Assembly (NCBI GenBank): GCA_037143735.1
Contig: JBAWYD010000005.1
Location: 1-42,088 of the forward strand
Reading direction: 5' to 3'
Origin: JAPLJQ01 sp037143735
GTDB taxonomy: Bacteria; Desulfobacterota; Syntrophia; Syntrophales; UBA2185
Length of the DNA: 42,088 nucleotides
Shown: piece after piece, positions 31,284-39,943 of the stretch
How the letters are laid out: the number at the start of each line of letters is the position of its first letter
Numbering within the stretch: position 1 is the first letter of the stretch
The notes under the pieces: generated by a model
What the model was told of the DNA's origin: nothing
What the model saw: only the letters and a program-made list of their open reading frames with translations
The model's database searches: none
Made by a program: the position numbers and the translations under genes

Positions 31284-32485
31284 GCCGCCTCCAGAACCAT
31301 GAGTAAATCGTCGTAATCCAGCTCTTCGGGATTGTAAAAGATGGACCCGTCGCTTAAAGCCGTTCTCGCAATATCGGGAAGTTTTTCTTTGGGGACCATC
31401 GGTTTTCCTTCCCTGTCTGTGACTTCTTTGAAGAAGCGTGCATGCCTGCCGCCCGTTGCATCATGAAGATCCTGATTCATCTGACGGATGAGGGCGATGA
31501 CTTTTTCCGCTCTTTCAGGTTTCGGGGTTTCGGTATAAACTCTCGACCCGGCCAGCGGCAGGAGGAGTTCCGCTGAGAGATGGCCATTTTTATGCTTGTT
31601 ATATTCGAGGCCATATGGAAGGACAATGGCCATACAGGCGCCGTGGGGAACACCGCAGACGGAACCGACGGAATGCCCGATGGTGTGTACCATCCCGACC
31701 ATGGAATTGGAGAAGGCCATGCCGGCTAATGTGGCGGCGCTTGCCATGGCGAGACGTCCATTCCTGTCCCCCGGATTTTTTGTCACGTTGACCAGATTTG
31801 ACCTGATCAGATCGATGGCCGCAAGGGCATGGGCGTCGCTCAGGGGATTTTTTGCCAGTCCGGTGTAAGCTTCCACAGCGTGAGACAGAGCGTCCATGCC
31901 TGTTGCCGCGGTGATGGCCGACGGCAGGGTCAGTGTCATGCGGGGATCGATAATGGAAACGTCCGGCAGGAGGAAATAGCTGACGAAGGCCATCTTCATG
32001 TGTTTTTCATGATCCTTGATCACCGCGACCTGGGTTACTTCGGAGCCCGTTCCCGCCGTCGTCGGGATGGCGATCAGGGGCTTCAATGCCTTCTTCAGGG
32101 CATTGGCGCCGCTGAACTTCATGAGATCGTCCGCCTTTTCGGAAACGACGATGTTGACCCCTTTGGCCGTATCCATGACGGAACCGCCGCCGACGGCAAT
32201 AAGGGAATCACAGCCCTGCTCCCGGTACGCATTCGCAAGGCGGTTCACAACCCGCAAATCAGAATCGGGCGGCACATCGTCGGCGATCGCCCCGATGACA
32301 ATGCCGCCTTTGAGGGCATCGGTTACGATATCGATCAGTCCGGCGCCGGAAACCCCCTTGTCCGTGACGATCATCGGCTTTCGCGCATTCATGTCGGCTA
32401 AGGCACCGGGGATCCGTTCCAAGGCGTCATGACCGGCAATGATTTTAACGCGACAGCAGAATTCATAGTATCCGGGTAAATCCAT
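31259..32485 (-). CDS. Iron-containing (group III) alcohol dehydrogenase
   Basis: A 408-residue enzyme that interconverts alcohols and aldehydes with NAD(P). The nucleotide motif is GGGSVMDTAK (99-108). All metal ligands are present: D198 and H202 in GMDALSHAVEAY, H267 and the nearby H271 in VHTIGHSVG, and H281 in GVPHGACM. AAGGAG precedes the ATG at 32485. It is 13 nt after a paralog that lacks several of these ligands. An alcohol-aldehyde step fits well with the AOR proteins nearby. Confidence 0.92.
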   Translation of the reverse strand: MDLPGYYEFCCRVKIIAGHDALERIPGALADMNARKPMIVTDKGVSGAGLIDIVTDALKGGIVIGAIADDVPPDSDLRVVNRLANAYREQGCDSLIAVGGGSVMDTAKGVNIVVSEKADDLMKFSGANALKKALKPLIAIPTTAGTGSEVTQVAVIKDHEKHMKMAFVSYFLLPDVSIIDPRMTLTLPSAITAATGMDALSHAVEAYTGLAKNPLSDAHALAAIDLIRSNLVNVTKNPGDRNGRLAMASAATLAGMAFSNSMVGMVHTIGHSVGSVCGVPHGACMAIVLPYGLEYNKHKNGHLSAELLLPLAGSRVYTETPKPERAEKVIALIRQMNQDLHDATGGRHARFFKEVTDREGKPMVPKEKLPDIARTALSDGSIFYNPEELDYDDLLMVLEAAWEGKPLD

Positions 32486-32498
32486 TGATCCGCTCCTT

Positions 32499-33662
32499 TT
32501 ATCTGCCTTCCCAGGCCTGTTCCAGTACCGCAAGGCAGCCATCTGAATCGAGGCCCGATGAAGCGCCCCCGGCGGCTTTCGCGGCTGTATTTTTCAGGAT
32601 ATCTTTTGAGACGTTCGCGTCTTTCAGTGTCCGGGGAATCGCGCCGCCGCTGATCTTGAACAAGTCTTTCTGCAAACCGTAAATCGTGTCGATGGCTTTT
32701 TGAGCCTTCTTTTCTTCCGCCGTACCCGCGTAAACGTCAAAACCCGCGAGCGGCAGCAGCAAATCGGCGATGTGGTAACCGGACAGAGAAAGGTATCTTT
32801 CCAGCACATAAGGCAGCAAGATTCCCATACATAATCCATGAGAAGCTCCACAGGCATCGCCGGCGGCCTTTCCCAGCGTATGAGCCATACCCGCTGCCGC
32901 ATTGGAGAAAGCGCAGCCCGCCATACAGTGGGCATTGGCGAGGGACAGGCGGCCAATGCTCTCCTGCGGATTTTTTATCACGTTCACCAGATTTTCCATG
33001 ATGAAGGAAATGGCCGTATAAGCGTAACTGTCGGTAAGGGGGTTCTTGCCCGGAGAAACATACAGCTCTGCGGCTTGTGTCAGGGCAACGAGGGCCGTTG
33101 ACGCCGTCGTTTTCGCATCTTCCGGAACGGTCATCCGGGGGTCGATCACCACCAGATCGGGTATGAGGAAATGCGAGGTGTACACTTTATTGCCGAAAAA
33201 GGCGTAACGGGATGTTTCGTAACCCGTTCCCGACAATGTCGGCACGTAAACGAGAGGTTTCAGAGGTTTTTTGATCAGATTTTCTCCGGCGCATGTCTCA
33301 AGGTCTTCAGGCTCTCCGGATACGGCAATGTTCAGCGTTTTGGCAGTGTCCGTCGCGGAACCGCCGCCCACGGCAATGATGGCATCGTAACCCCCATCTC
33401 GATAAATCCGGAACAGCTCTCTTATCAGTATCAAATCGGGGGAAGTGGGCACGCCGTCGAAGACGCCGATCGTAATCCCCGAATCCCTGAAGGCATCGAT
33501 CAGGACATCAACCAGTCCCTTCCCGGCCGCATCTTTGCCGGTGATGACAAGGGGCTTACGGGCATTCAAGGCGTCCAGTTCCACGGGAAGATGTTCAAGC
33601 GCGCGGTTTCCGGAATTGGTTTTGACGGGGCAGGCAAATTCATAGTTGTTGGGTAAAAACAT
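32499..33662 (-). CDS. Fe-ADH paralog with lost metal ligands
   Basis: A 387-residue protein of the same family and fold. The nucleotide motif GGGSATDTAK is intact. At the metal site, however, the aspartate and first histidine are replaced by V192 and Q196 (TALVALTQAAELY), and the catalytic histidine by K265 (AHTLGKAAG); H261 and H275 remain. Two of four ligands are thus lost and iron is unlikely to bind normally. The frame is intact and the ribosome site (AAAGGAG) is good, so it seems expressed. It may form a mixed oligomer with the active dehydrogenase, bind NAD(H) as a regulator, or catalyse something else. Confidence 0.88.
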   Translation of the reverse strand: MFLPNNYEFACPVKTNSGNRALEHLPVELDALNARKPLVITGKDAAGKGLVDVLIDAFRDSGITIGVFDGVPTSPDLILIRELFRIYRDGGYDAIIAVGGGSATDTAKTLNIAVSGEPEDLETCAGENLIKKPLKPLVYVPTLSGTGYETSRYAFFGNKVYTSHFLIPDLVVIDPRMTVPEDAKTTASTALVALTQAAELYVSPGKNPLTDSYAYTAISFIMENLVNVIKNPQESIGRLSLANAHCMAGCAFSNAAAGMAHTLGKAAGDACGASHGLCMGILLPYVLERYLSLSGYHIADLLLPLAGFDVYAGTAEEKKAQKAIDTIYGLQKDLFKISGGAIPRTLKDANVSKDILKNTAAKAAGGASSGLDSDGCLAVLEQAWEGR

Positions 33663-33673
33663 AATAAACTCCT

Positions 33674-34204
33674 TTAAAACCCCAGTATCGTGCGAATATA
33701 GATCCATGTCCGGCCACCGTATTTCCGCCCCGGAGACCAGACGGGATAACGCTTAACCGCCAGTTTCGCAATGATCTTCGGGAGCAGATAGACTTCTACG
33801 ATATCCAGGATGCGCACGACAGCGCAGGCATGAGGCACCTCGCCATCCACGATCAGGCGGTTCCGTGCGGTAGCAATGGTGGTGCTCTCCTGAAAGGTAA
33901 ACAGCAACATGGCGGCTTCAATGTTCTTGATTTTCATTTTCAGGTCGATGTCTCTGCCTTCGGGGTCCCACCCGATGTACTGTACGATTCCCTTTTTGGT
34001 CTTCCCCACGATCATGTGGGGTCCGTCGGGCATGACACTTAGAGAAAAGGTAAAATGATCCGGCAGTTGCTCAAACTCTTTCCTGACATCTTTATCCACC
34101 GCCGACGCCGCCTGGATCGCCCTGCCCACAAACCACAGCATGATGGAGACATAGTCCTTTTTCAAAGACTTGCCTCCTGCCCTTACTTCCCTGAAATTTT
34201 CCAT
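33674..34204 (-). CDS. SCP2-like lipid-binding-type protein
   Basis: A 176-residue protein. The centre (HMIVGKTKKGIVQYIGW, DLKMKIKNIEAAMLLFTFQES, ARNRLIVDGEVPHACAVVRILDIVEVYLLP) resembles the SCP-2 sterol carrier fold, which binds hydrophobic ligands. The tail is basic (KRYPVWSPGRKYGGR). The start is set at 34204 behind GGAGAAG. It is the first gene of the dehydrogenase operon, with 11 nt to the next gene. A role in holding a hydrophobic alcohol or aldehyde is only a guess. Confidence 0.65.
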   Translation of the reverse strand: MENFREVRAGGKSLKKDYVSIMLWFVGRAIQAASAVDKDVRKEFEQLPDHFTFSLSVMPDGPHMIVGKTKKGIVQYIGWDPEGRDIDLKMKIKNIEAAMLLFTFQESTTIATARNRLIVDGEVPHACAVVRILDIVEVYLLPKIIAKLAVKRYPVWSPGRKYGGRTWIYIRTILGF

Positions 34205-34320
34205 CGTTCTTCTCCGATAATATCTCTTGTGGCATCGCGGAAGATGCGAACCAATCTCAATTTCCTCATTCCCTCGCAGGCGGGAATCCGGTATTTTCAA
34301 TGGATGGTTTTCATTTATTC

Positions 34321-34354
34321 TTGACAAGTAAAAGCAGTTTACTTAAAACTGCTT
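34321..34354 (+). promoter_or_regulatory. Candidate promoter with a 9-bp hairpin
   Basis: TTGACA (34321-34326) with TTAAAA 16 nt later. The same stretch contains AAGCAGTTT-ACTTA-AAACTGCTT (34332-34354), a perfect hairpin between and over the boxes. It may drive the cyclophilin operon from 34464; a repressor could bind the inverted repeat. Confidence 0.35.
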
Positions 34355-34463
34355 ACCCAGTCAAGTTTGTATTCACTGCGGTAAATATACGTCGCCATTT
34401 GACGGGTTACTGCCATTTACGCAGGAGATTGAGAGTATTATTAAACGTTGGAGGAGGAATTGT

Positions 34464-34949
34464 ATGAAGGGAAAACAATGGGATAGTCCGCCTGAAATGC
34501 AGATCGACCCGCAGAAGGTGTATCGCTGCATTCTTGAAACCAACCGGGGGACCATGGAATTGGAACTCTGTCCTCAATACGCACCCAGGACAGTCAATAA
34601 CTTTATCTTTCTGGTGCAGGAGGGTTTTTATGATGGGGTCATATTTCACCGGGTGATCAGCGACTTTGTCATCCAGGGTGGCGATCCGACCGGCACTGGC
34701 CGGGGTGGACCCGGATACCGGTTTGAGGACGAACTGGCAGGAAATCCCCTGATCCACGAAAGGGGAGCGATCTCCATGGCGAACTCAGGGCCGAACACGA
34801 ATGGGAGTCAGTTTTTCATAGCACACTCGCCGCAACCGCATCTTAACGGGAAACACACGGTTTTTGGAAAGGTTGTGAAAGGGCTGGATGTGGTGGATGC
34901 GATTCAGCAGGGTGACAGGATGGAGCGTGTATGGGTTAGCGAGACGTAG
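34464..34949 (+). CDS. Cyclophilin-type peptidyl-prolyl isomerase
   Basis: A 161-residue single-domain cyclophilin. Family motifs are FYDGVIFHRVISDFVIQGGDPTGTGRGGPGY (with the F-H-R catalytic region), FEDEL, SMANSGPNTNGSQFFIAH and LNGKHTVFGKV. It speeds proline isomerization in folding proteins. There is no signal peptide, so it is cytoplasmic. GGAGGAGG lies before the ATG. First gene of a four-gene run with a LapA-like protein, glucan phosphorylase and prenyltransferase. Confidence 0.93.
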   Translation: MKGKQWDSPPEMQIDPQKVYRCILETNRGTMELELCPQYAPRTVNNFIFLVQEGFYDGVIFHRVISDFVIQGGDPTGTGRGGPGYRFEDELAGNPLIHERGAISMANSGPNTNGSQFFIAHSPQPHLNGKHTVFGKVVKGLDVVDAIQQGDRMERVWVSET

Positions 34950-34971
34950 CCATATGAAAGGGTGAAAAAAG

Positions 34972-35214
34972 ATGAATTTCAAATTAATCTTGATTATTAT
35001 CCTTGCAAGCTTTACCGTAATATTTCTCATTCAGAATGTTGCTGCAGTGGAGGTGAGCTTTTTATTCTGGTATATTTCCATGTCGCGCGCGCTGCTGATC
35101 TTTTTTACACTGGCAATCGGGTTTCTTCTTGGATGGTTTTTGCATAGTTACCTGTCTTATCGAAAATTAAAAAAGGAGAATGACAATGACAAGTCCGAAC
35201 ATCCATCTTCATGA
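34972..35214 (+). CDS. LapA-domain (DUF1049-type) small membrane protein
   Basis: An 80-residue protein with two membrane helices (about 4-22 and 39-60) and a charged C-terminal tail. The IQNVAAVEVSFLFWYISMSRALLIFFTLAIGFLLGW pattern is typical of the LapA/YciS family linked in E. coli to lipopolysaccharide assembly. It overlaps the start of the phosphorylase gene by 29 nt, so the two are translated together. Confidence 0.82.
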   Translation: MNFKLILIIILASFTVIFLIQNVAAVEVSFLFWYISMSRALLIFFTLAIGFLLGWFLHSYLSYRKLKKENDNDKSEHPSS

Positions 35215-37324
35215 ACGGCTTCGTGTGCTGGCTCAGAATATATGGTGGACATGGCATCCGGAGGTCATCAGCCTTTTCAGTGACCTGCACCCACAGCTTT
35301 GGCGACAGGTTGACCATAACCCGATTGCGTTTCTGGATCAGATCACACCGGAGCAAATCGAGGAACGGGCCTCCGAGCTGGTTCTCCACAGCCGGATCAA
35401 CTACGCATTCCGTCGACTGAATGAGTATGTTGAAAAGGACAGGACGTGGGGAGGCACACACTGCGGCAATTTAAACAAACGGCCGGTAGTCTATTTTTCT
35501 GCCGAGTTCGGCCTGCACGAATCGCTGCCCATTTATTCCGGCGGATTGGGTATCCTGGCAGGAGACCACCTAAAAAGCGCCTCCGACCTGGGGATTCCTT
35601 TGATTGGAATCGGACTTCTCTACCAGCAGGGCTATTTCAGTCAGAGACTGAGCAAAGATGGCTGGCAGGAAGAAAATTATGTCAATCTCGATATCAACAA
35701 CCTGCCGCTGAAAACCGTTTTGGATTCAAGCGGACAGCCATTGATTTTGCGGATTGAGACCCGGAGCGGACTGCTCCAGGCGCGGGTCTGGCAGCTTCAG
35801 GTAGGACGGGTTTGCCTGATGCTTTTAGATTCCAACGTGGAAGGCAACTCAACGGAAGATCGCGAACTGACTTCCAGGCTTTACGGTGGGGACAATAAAT
35901 TGCGTATTCGACAGGAGGTGCTGCTGGGGATTGGCGGTGCGCGAATTTTACAGGCACTTAATATTTCCCCTGGAGTGCTGCATTTAAACGAGGGACACAG
36001 TGCTTTTGCCATCCTCGAAGAGGTCCGCCGGATTATGGAGTACGACCAGATCCCGTTTTATCGCGCCCACCGGCGCGTGTCCCTGTATACCGTTTTTACC
36101 ACGCATACTCCCGTTGCCGCAGGCCACGACCGGTTCCCACCGGATCTGGTCGAAGAGCACCTCGGCATCTTCCGGGAAAAAATGGGACTGTCTCACGATG
36201 ATTTTATGGCCCTGGGACGCGTCAATCCGCAAGACAGGTCGGAGCCCTTCTGCATGACCGTCCTGGCCTTGAAAACCTCACGCCGGGCGAACGGCGTCTC
36301 GGCCATTCATGGAACGGTCAGTCGCCTGGCGTGGAATTCTCTGTGGCCAGGGCGGCCCGAGAAAGACGTCCCCATCGGCCACATTACCAATGGGGTGCAC
36401 GTGTTGTCATGGCTGGCGCCCCAAATGTACCAATTGTTTGGGACGCGTCTTGGCCAGGATTGGCCCACACGAATGGCGTACCCTGACTTCTGGGAAAGAA
36501 TATCGGAGATTGATGACGGAGAGTTGTGGGAGACACACCAGAGCTTGAAGATGCGTCTCGTTCGCTTCGTCCGCCGCCGCCTGCAATTGCAGTCAGAACG
36601 TCAGGGCCATGGTGATACGCTTAAACAAATCGATCAGATTCTTGACCCGGATGTGCTCACCATCGGTTGCGCCCGCAGATTTGCAACCTATAAGAGGGGA
36701 GACCTGATTTTATCTCAACCCGAGCGCCTGGCCAAATTAATTGAAGACGCTCACCGACCGATCCAGATCATATTTGCCGGGAAGTCCCACCCCAGGGACG
36801 ACGATGGCAAGCGACTATTGCAGAGGATTGCCCAATACAGCTATAACAGCGCCCATGTAAGGAGAATCGTTTTCGTTGAAAACTACGATTACAACGTAGC
36901 CCGCCATCTTGTTCAAGGAGTGGATGTGTGGCTGAACACCCCCCGACGGCCGTTGGAAGCGTGCGGCACCAGCGGTCAGAAGGTCGTTCTTAACGGGGGT
37001 CTGAACCTTTCGGTTCTCGACGGCTGGTGGAATGAAGCATACGACGGCAAGAACGGGTTTGCCGTCGGTCATGGCGGCATGCACAACGATCCGGATGAAC
37101 AATACAGAAGGGACGCCGAATATCTGTATGAAACACTCGAAAAAGAAGTGATTCCGCTATACTATGATAGGGGCACAGAAGGAATCCCGCATCACTGGGT
37201 CCAGCGGATGAAACATGCTATGCAGACTCTCGGCTGGCGTTTCAGCGCAGACCGCATGGTCAAAGATTATGCTGAACGTTCTTATCTTCCTGCGGCAAGC
37301 GCCACCTCTGCCGAAACGGAGTAA
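35186..37324 (+). CDS. glgP: Alpha-glucan (glycogen) phosphorylase, GT35
   Basis: A 712-residue PLP enzyme that releases glucose 1-phosphate from storage glucan. The N-terminus (RVLAQNIWWTWHPEVISLF) is that of the shorter bacterial alpha-glucan phosphorylases. VYFSAEFGLHESLPIYSGGLGILAGDH is conserved. The PLP lysine is K599 in ACGTSGQKVVLNGGLNLSVLDGWW. The start is ATG 35186 behind AAAGGAG; ATG 35180 is too close to it. Being with a cyclophilin and LapA-like gene gives no clue to regulation. Confidence 0.93.
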   Translation: MTSPNIHLHERLRVLAQNIWWTWHPEVISLFSDLHPQLWRQVDHNPIAFLDQITPEQIEERASELVLHSRINYAFRRLNEYVEKDRTWGGTHCGNLNKRPVVYFSAEFGLHESLPIYSGGLGILAGDHLKSASDLGIPLIGIGLLYQQGYFSQRLSKDGWQEENYVNLDINNLPLKTVLDSSGQPLILRIETRSGLLQARVWQLQVGRVCLMLLDSNVEGNSTEDRELTSRLYGGDNKLRIRQEVLLGIGGARILQALNISPGVLHLNEGHSAFAILEEVRRIMEYDQIPFYRAHRRVSLYTVFTTHTPVAAGHDRFPPDLVEEHLGIFREKMGLSHDDFMALGRVNPQDRSEPFCMTVLALKTSRRANGVSAIHGTVSRLAWNSLWPGRPEKDVPIGHITNGVHVLSWLAPQMYQLFGTRLGQDWPTRMAYPDFWERISEIDDGELWETHQSLKMRLVRFVRRRLQLQSERQGHGDTLKQIDQILDPDVLTIGCARRFATYKRGDLILSQPERLAKLIEDAHRPIQIIFAGKSHPRDDDGKRLLQRIAQYSYNSAHVRRIVFVENYDYNVARHLVQGVDVWLNTPRRPLEACGTSGQKVVLNGGLNLSVLDGWWNEAYDGKNGFAVGHGGMHNDPDEQYRRDAEYLYETLEKEVIPLYYDRGTEGIPHHWVQRMKHAMQTLGWRFSADRMVKDYAERSYLPAASATSAETE

Positions 37325-37339
37325 TTTTTTACGGAGGCA

Positions 37340-38239
37340 ATGAATGTGAACAAACTGAAACATCTGATAGGACCGATGCGTCCTAATTTTTTGATTTTAA
37401 CACCGGCGTGCGTCCTGGTTGGACTTGGAACCGCTGTCTGGACATCCGGGCGGGTAAGCATCCTTTACTTTATTCTCACCCTCATCGGGGCAATTTCTAC
37501 ACACATCAGCGTCAATGCCTTCAACGAGTATTTTGATTTTAAAAGCGGCCTGGACTTCAGGACAGAGAGGACGCCCTTCAGCGGCGGCACTGGAACGCTG
37601 CCGGAGAACCCCGCTGTGGCGCCCCAGACCCTGGGCACTGCCGTAATATCTTTAGCTGTTGCAGGCCTGGTAGGCGCGTACTTCCTGTATGTGAGAGGCA
37701 TATTGCTGCTTCCTCTGGGGTTAGTCGGTTTTTTGATTATTGTCGCCTATTCTCCGTGGGTGGCATACCATCCCGTGTTGAGCCTGATCGCACCCGGTCT
37801 GGGATTTGGTCCGCTCATGGTCGTGGGCACACATTTTGTTCTCACGGGTCAATACTCCTGGATCGCCCTGGTCGGCTCGCTCGTGCCCTTCTTTTTAGTG
37901 AACAACCTGCTACTTCTGAACCAGTTTCCCGATGTTGAAGCGGATAAAACGATAGGCAGAAGGAACGTTCCGATTCTCCTCGGCAAAAAAACCAGCAGTC
38001 TGATCTATGGGGCATTTCTGTTGATGGCCTATCTGTCTATCATCTTCGGTGTTTATTTCGGGTATTTGCCTACGGGCAGCCTTCTGGGGTTGGGCACCCT
38101 GGTTATTGCCGTGCCTGCTTTTGTCGGTGCGATCCGGTACGCCGAAGACACAAAAAAACTGATACCGTCAATGGGCCTGAACGTGGTCTTAAACATTGTA
38201 ACCCCCACACTGGTTGCCATAGGGCTGTTTGTAGGATAA
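37340..38239 (+). CDS. UbiA-family prenyltransferase (MenA-like)
   Basis: A 299-residue membrane protein with about eight or nine hydrophobic spans. Both aspartate-rich motifs are seen: NAFNEYFDFKSGLD (N-x7-D type) near 54-67 and NQFPDVEADKTIGRR near 194-208. These bind prenyl diphosphate through magnesium. MenA attaches the side chain of menaquinone, which would pair with the MenG/UbiE at the left edge, but other UbiA substrates are possible. ACGGAGG lies close to ATG 37340; GTG 37346 has better spacing. Confidence 0.85.
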   Translation: MNVNKLKHLIGPMRPNFLILTPACVLVGLGTAVWTSGRVSILYFILTLIGAISTHISVNAFNEYFDFKSGLDFRTERTPFSGGTGTLPENPAVAPQTLGTAVISLAVAGLVGAYFLYVRGILLLPLGLVGFLIIVAYSPWVAYHPVLSLIAPGLGFGPLMVVGTHFVLTGQYSWIALVGSLVPFFLVNNLLLLNQFPDVEADKTIGRRNVPILLGKKTSSLIYGAFLLMAYLSIIFGVYFGYLPTGSLLGLGTLVIAVPAFVGAIRYAEDTKKLIPSMGLNVVLNIVTPTLVAIGLFVG

Positions 38240-38244
38240 ACAAT

Positions 38245-38265
38245 AAATAGGGACAGCGCCTATTT
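38245..38265 (+). repeat. REP-like repeat AAATAGGGACAGCGCC, copy 2
   Basis: AAATAGGGACAGCGCCTATT (plus one more T) matches the copy at 30361-30384, which lies in the opposite orientation. It sits between the prenyltransferase and a convergent helicase gene and could act as part of a bidirectional end. Confidence 0.65.
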
Positions 38266-38273
38266 AACGGGAA

Positions 38274-39863
38274 TCATGGGGGATCGCTGATTTCGAGGAT
38301 TCTGTCCACATTGAAAACCCGCTTTTCCCTGCGCGTCAGACAGACGGCCGAAAGCCCGATGAAAGGATGGCCGTTGTATTCCATCTCTCCGACAGAAAGG
38401 GGCTTGATGACGCGGCGGGTCTTTTCATCCTTTGCCTTCAGATAGACGATTTCCAGATTCTTCCTCTTTTTGACGGCTTCTTCGATAAGCCTGATTTTTT
38501 CTTCCCTGGGGAATTGCCGGGCCGCCAGGTCATACTGGCAGCGGGTCAGAAATTTCACCACTTGCCAGTCCATCAGGATGTGGCTTTTCCGTAGCGGCTT
38601 CATCAGAACGATCCCCTCCAGGGTGGTACAGCGGGACAAGGCCACGTACATCTGGCCGTGGGCGAAGGTGCCGCGTCCCACGTCAATGATGGCCTTTTCG
38701 AAGGTCTTTCCCTGGCTTTTGTGGATTGTGACGGCGAAAGCCAGCCGGAGGGGATACTGGGTGAATGACCCGACGATTTCGGAGAAAAGCTCACCGTCCT
38801 TGAGGAAAAAGCGAAATATTTCCCAGGTGTTGGGTGTAATTTCTACCTTCTTGCCGTTATCCAGTCTGGCAAGGATGATCTCCTGCCCCTCTTCATCCTT
38901 CTTGATGCCTACCATCCTGCCGACCGTTCCGTTCACCCACCGTCCGGCCGAATCGTTATTGAGGAGCATGATCTGGGCGCTCTTCTTGAGCTTCAGTTCT
39001 ATGGCCGTCGGCAGATATTCCGCGCCGAAATCTCCTTCAATAAGGCCACGGACAGACCAGATCCTGCCCGGTAATTTGGCGAGCCGTTCGTCGTTGATGC
39101 GGTTTGCCTGCTCGTTTGTGCTGGTGAGATAGATATAGAAATCGTCGGGCGGCGCTTCGAATTGCGGGTCAAAACGCTGATTAAACAGAGCCAGATCGTC
39201 ATCGGTTACGGTGCGGTTCCGGATGACATTCAGGAGGCGGATGAATTCATCGTCCTTCTGGCGGTAGATCTTTTCCAGCTCAATGAATTCCATATCCAGC
39301 GCTTCGAAGACTCTGGCGCTGAAAAAGTAGGGAGTCGCGTAATGTTCCCGGAAAATTTCCTTTTCCTGCCCCGTGACGACCGGGGGAAGCTGGTAGAGAT
39401 CGCCGATAAAAATCATCTGGACGCCGCCGAAAGGCAGCTTTTCATCGGGACCGTTGAGGCGAAGAAATTTATCCACACAGTCCAGAAGATCCGCCCGCAC
39501 CATGGAAATCTCATCGATGACAATGATTTCCAGCTTTTTGTAGAGATTCTTTTTCTCGTTCTTGTATTTTTTCCGAATGGCCGACAGGGTCACATCAGGC
39601 TTGAACCTGAAGAAGGAATGAATGGTCTGCCCGCCCACATTGATGGCGGCCACGCCCGTCGGCGCCAGAATGACGGCCTTCTTTTCCGTATGCTCTTTGA
39701 AATAGTTGAGCAGGGTGGACTTTCCCGTGCCCGCCCGGCCCGTGATAAAGGCGTTTCTGTGCGTTTCCTCCATGAGTTCCAACGCTTTCCGGAACTGGAG
39801 ATTGAAATCCAGTGCAGACAGATCACAAGTATTATTTAATCGTTGCATTTCAGATACACGCAT
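38274..39863 (-). CDS. Pif1-like superfamily 1 helicase with C-terminal WYL-like domain
   Basis: A 529-residue protein. Walker A is GRAGTGKST (42-50), followed by ILAPTGVAAINVGGQTIHSFF, the DEIS box (117-120), GDLYQLPPV, and the later VTIHKSQGKTFEKAIID and MYVALSRCT motifs of RecD2/Pif1 5'-3' helicases. From about 451, KIRLIEEAVKKRKNLEIVYLKA to FNVDRILEI fits a WYL domain, thought to sense nucleic acid or nucleotides. Pif1-WYL proteins are known from thermophilic bacteria. GGGAG lies before the ATG. Probably acts in replication or recombination. Confidence 0.87.
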   Translation of the reverse strand: MRVSEMQRLNNTCDLSALDFNLQFRKALELMEETHRNAFITGRAGTGKSTLLNYFKEHTEKKAVILAPTGVAAINVGGQTIHSFFRFKPDVTLSAIRKKYKNEKKNLYKKLEIIVIDEISMVRADLLDCVDKFLRLNGPDEKLPFGGVQMIFIGDLYQLPPVVTGQEKEIFREHYATPYFFSARVFEALDMEFIELEKIYRQKDDEFIRLLNVIRNRTVTDDDLALFNQRFDPQFEAPPDDFYIYLTSTNEQANRINDERLAKLPGRIWSVRGLIEGDFGAEYLPTAIELKLKKSAQIMLLNNDSAGRWVNGTVGRMVGIKKDEEGQEIILARLDNGKKVEITPNTWEIFRFFLKDGELFSEIVGSFTQYPLRLAFAVTIHKSQGKTFEKAIIDVGRGTFAHGQMYVALSRCTTLEGIVLMKPLRKSHILMDWQVVKFLTRCQYDLAARQFPREEKIRLIEEAVKKRKNLEIVYLKAKDEKTRRVIKPLSVGEMEYNGHPFIGLSAVCLTRREKRVFNVDRILEISDPP

Positions 39864-39943
39864 ATAGCAATCTCCCAGAGACTCTGTCTGGAATCAAAGA
39901 AAATCATCAAATTGATGACCTGACGCGATGGGGCCGACGGTCT

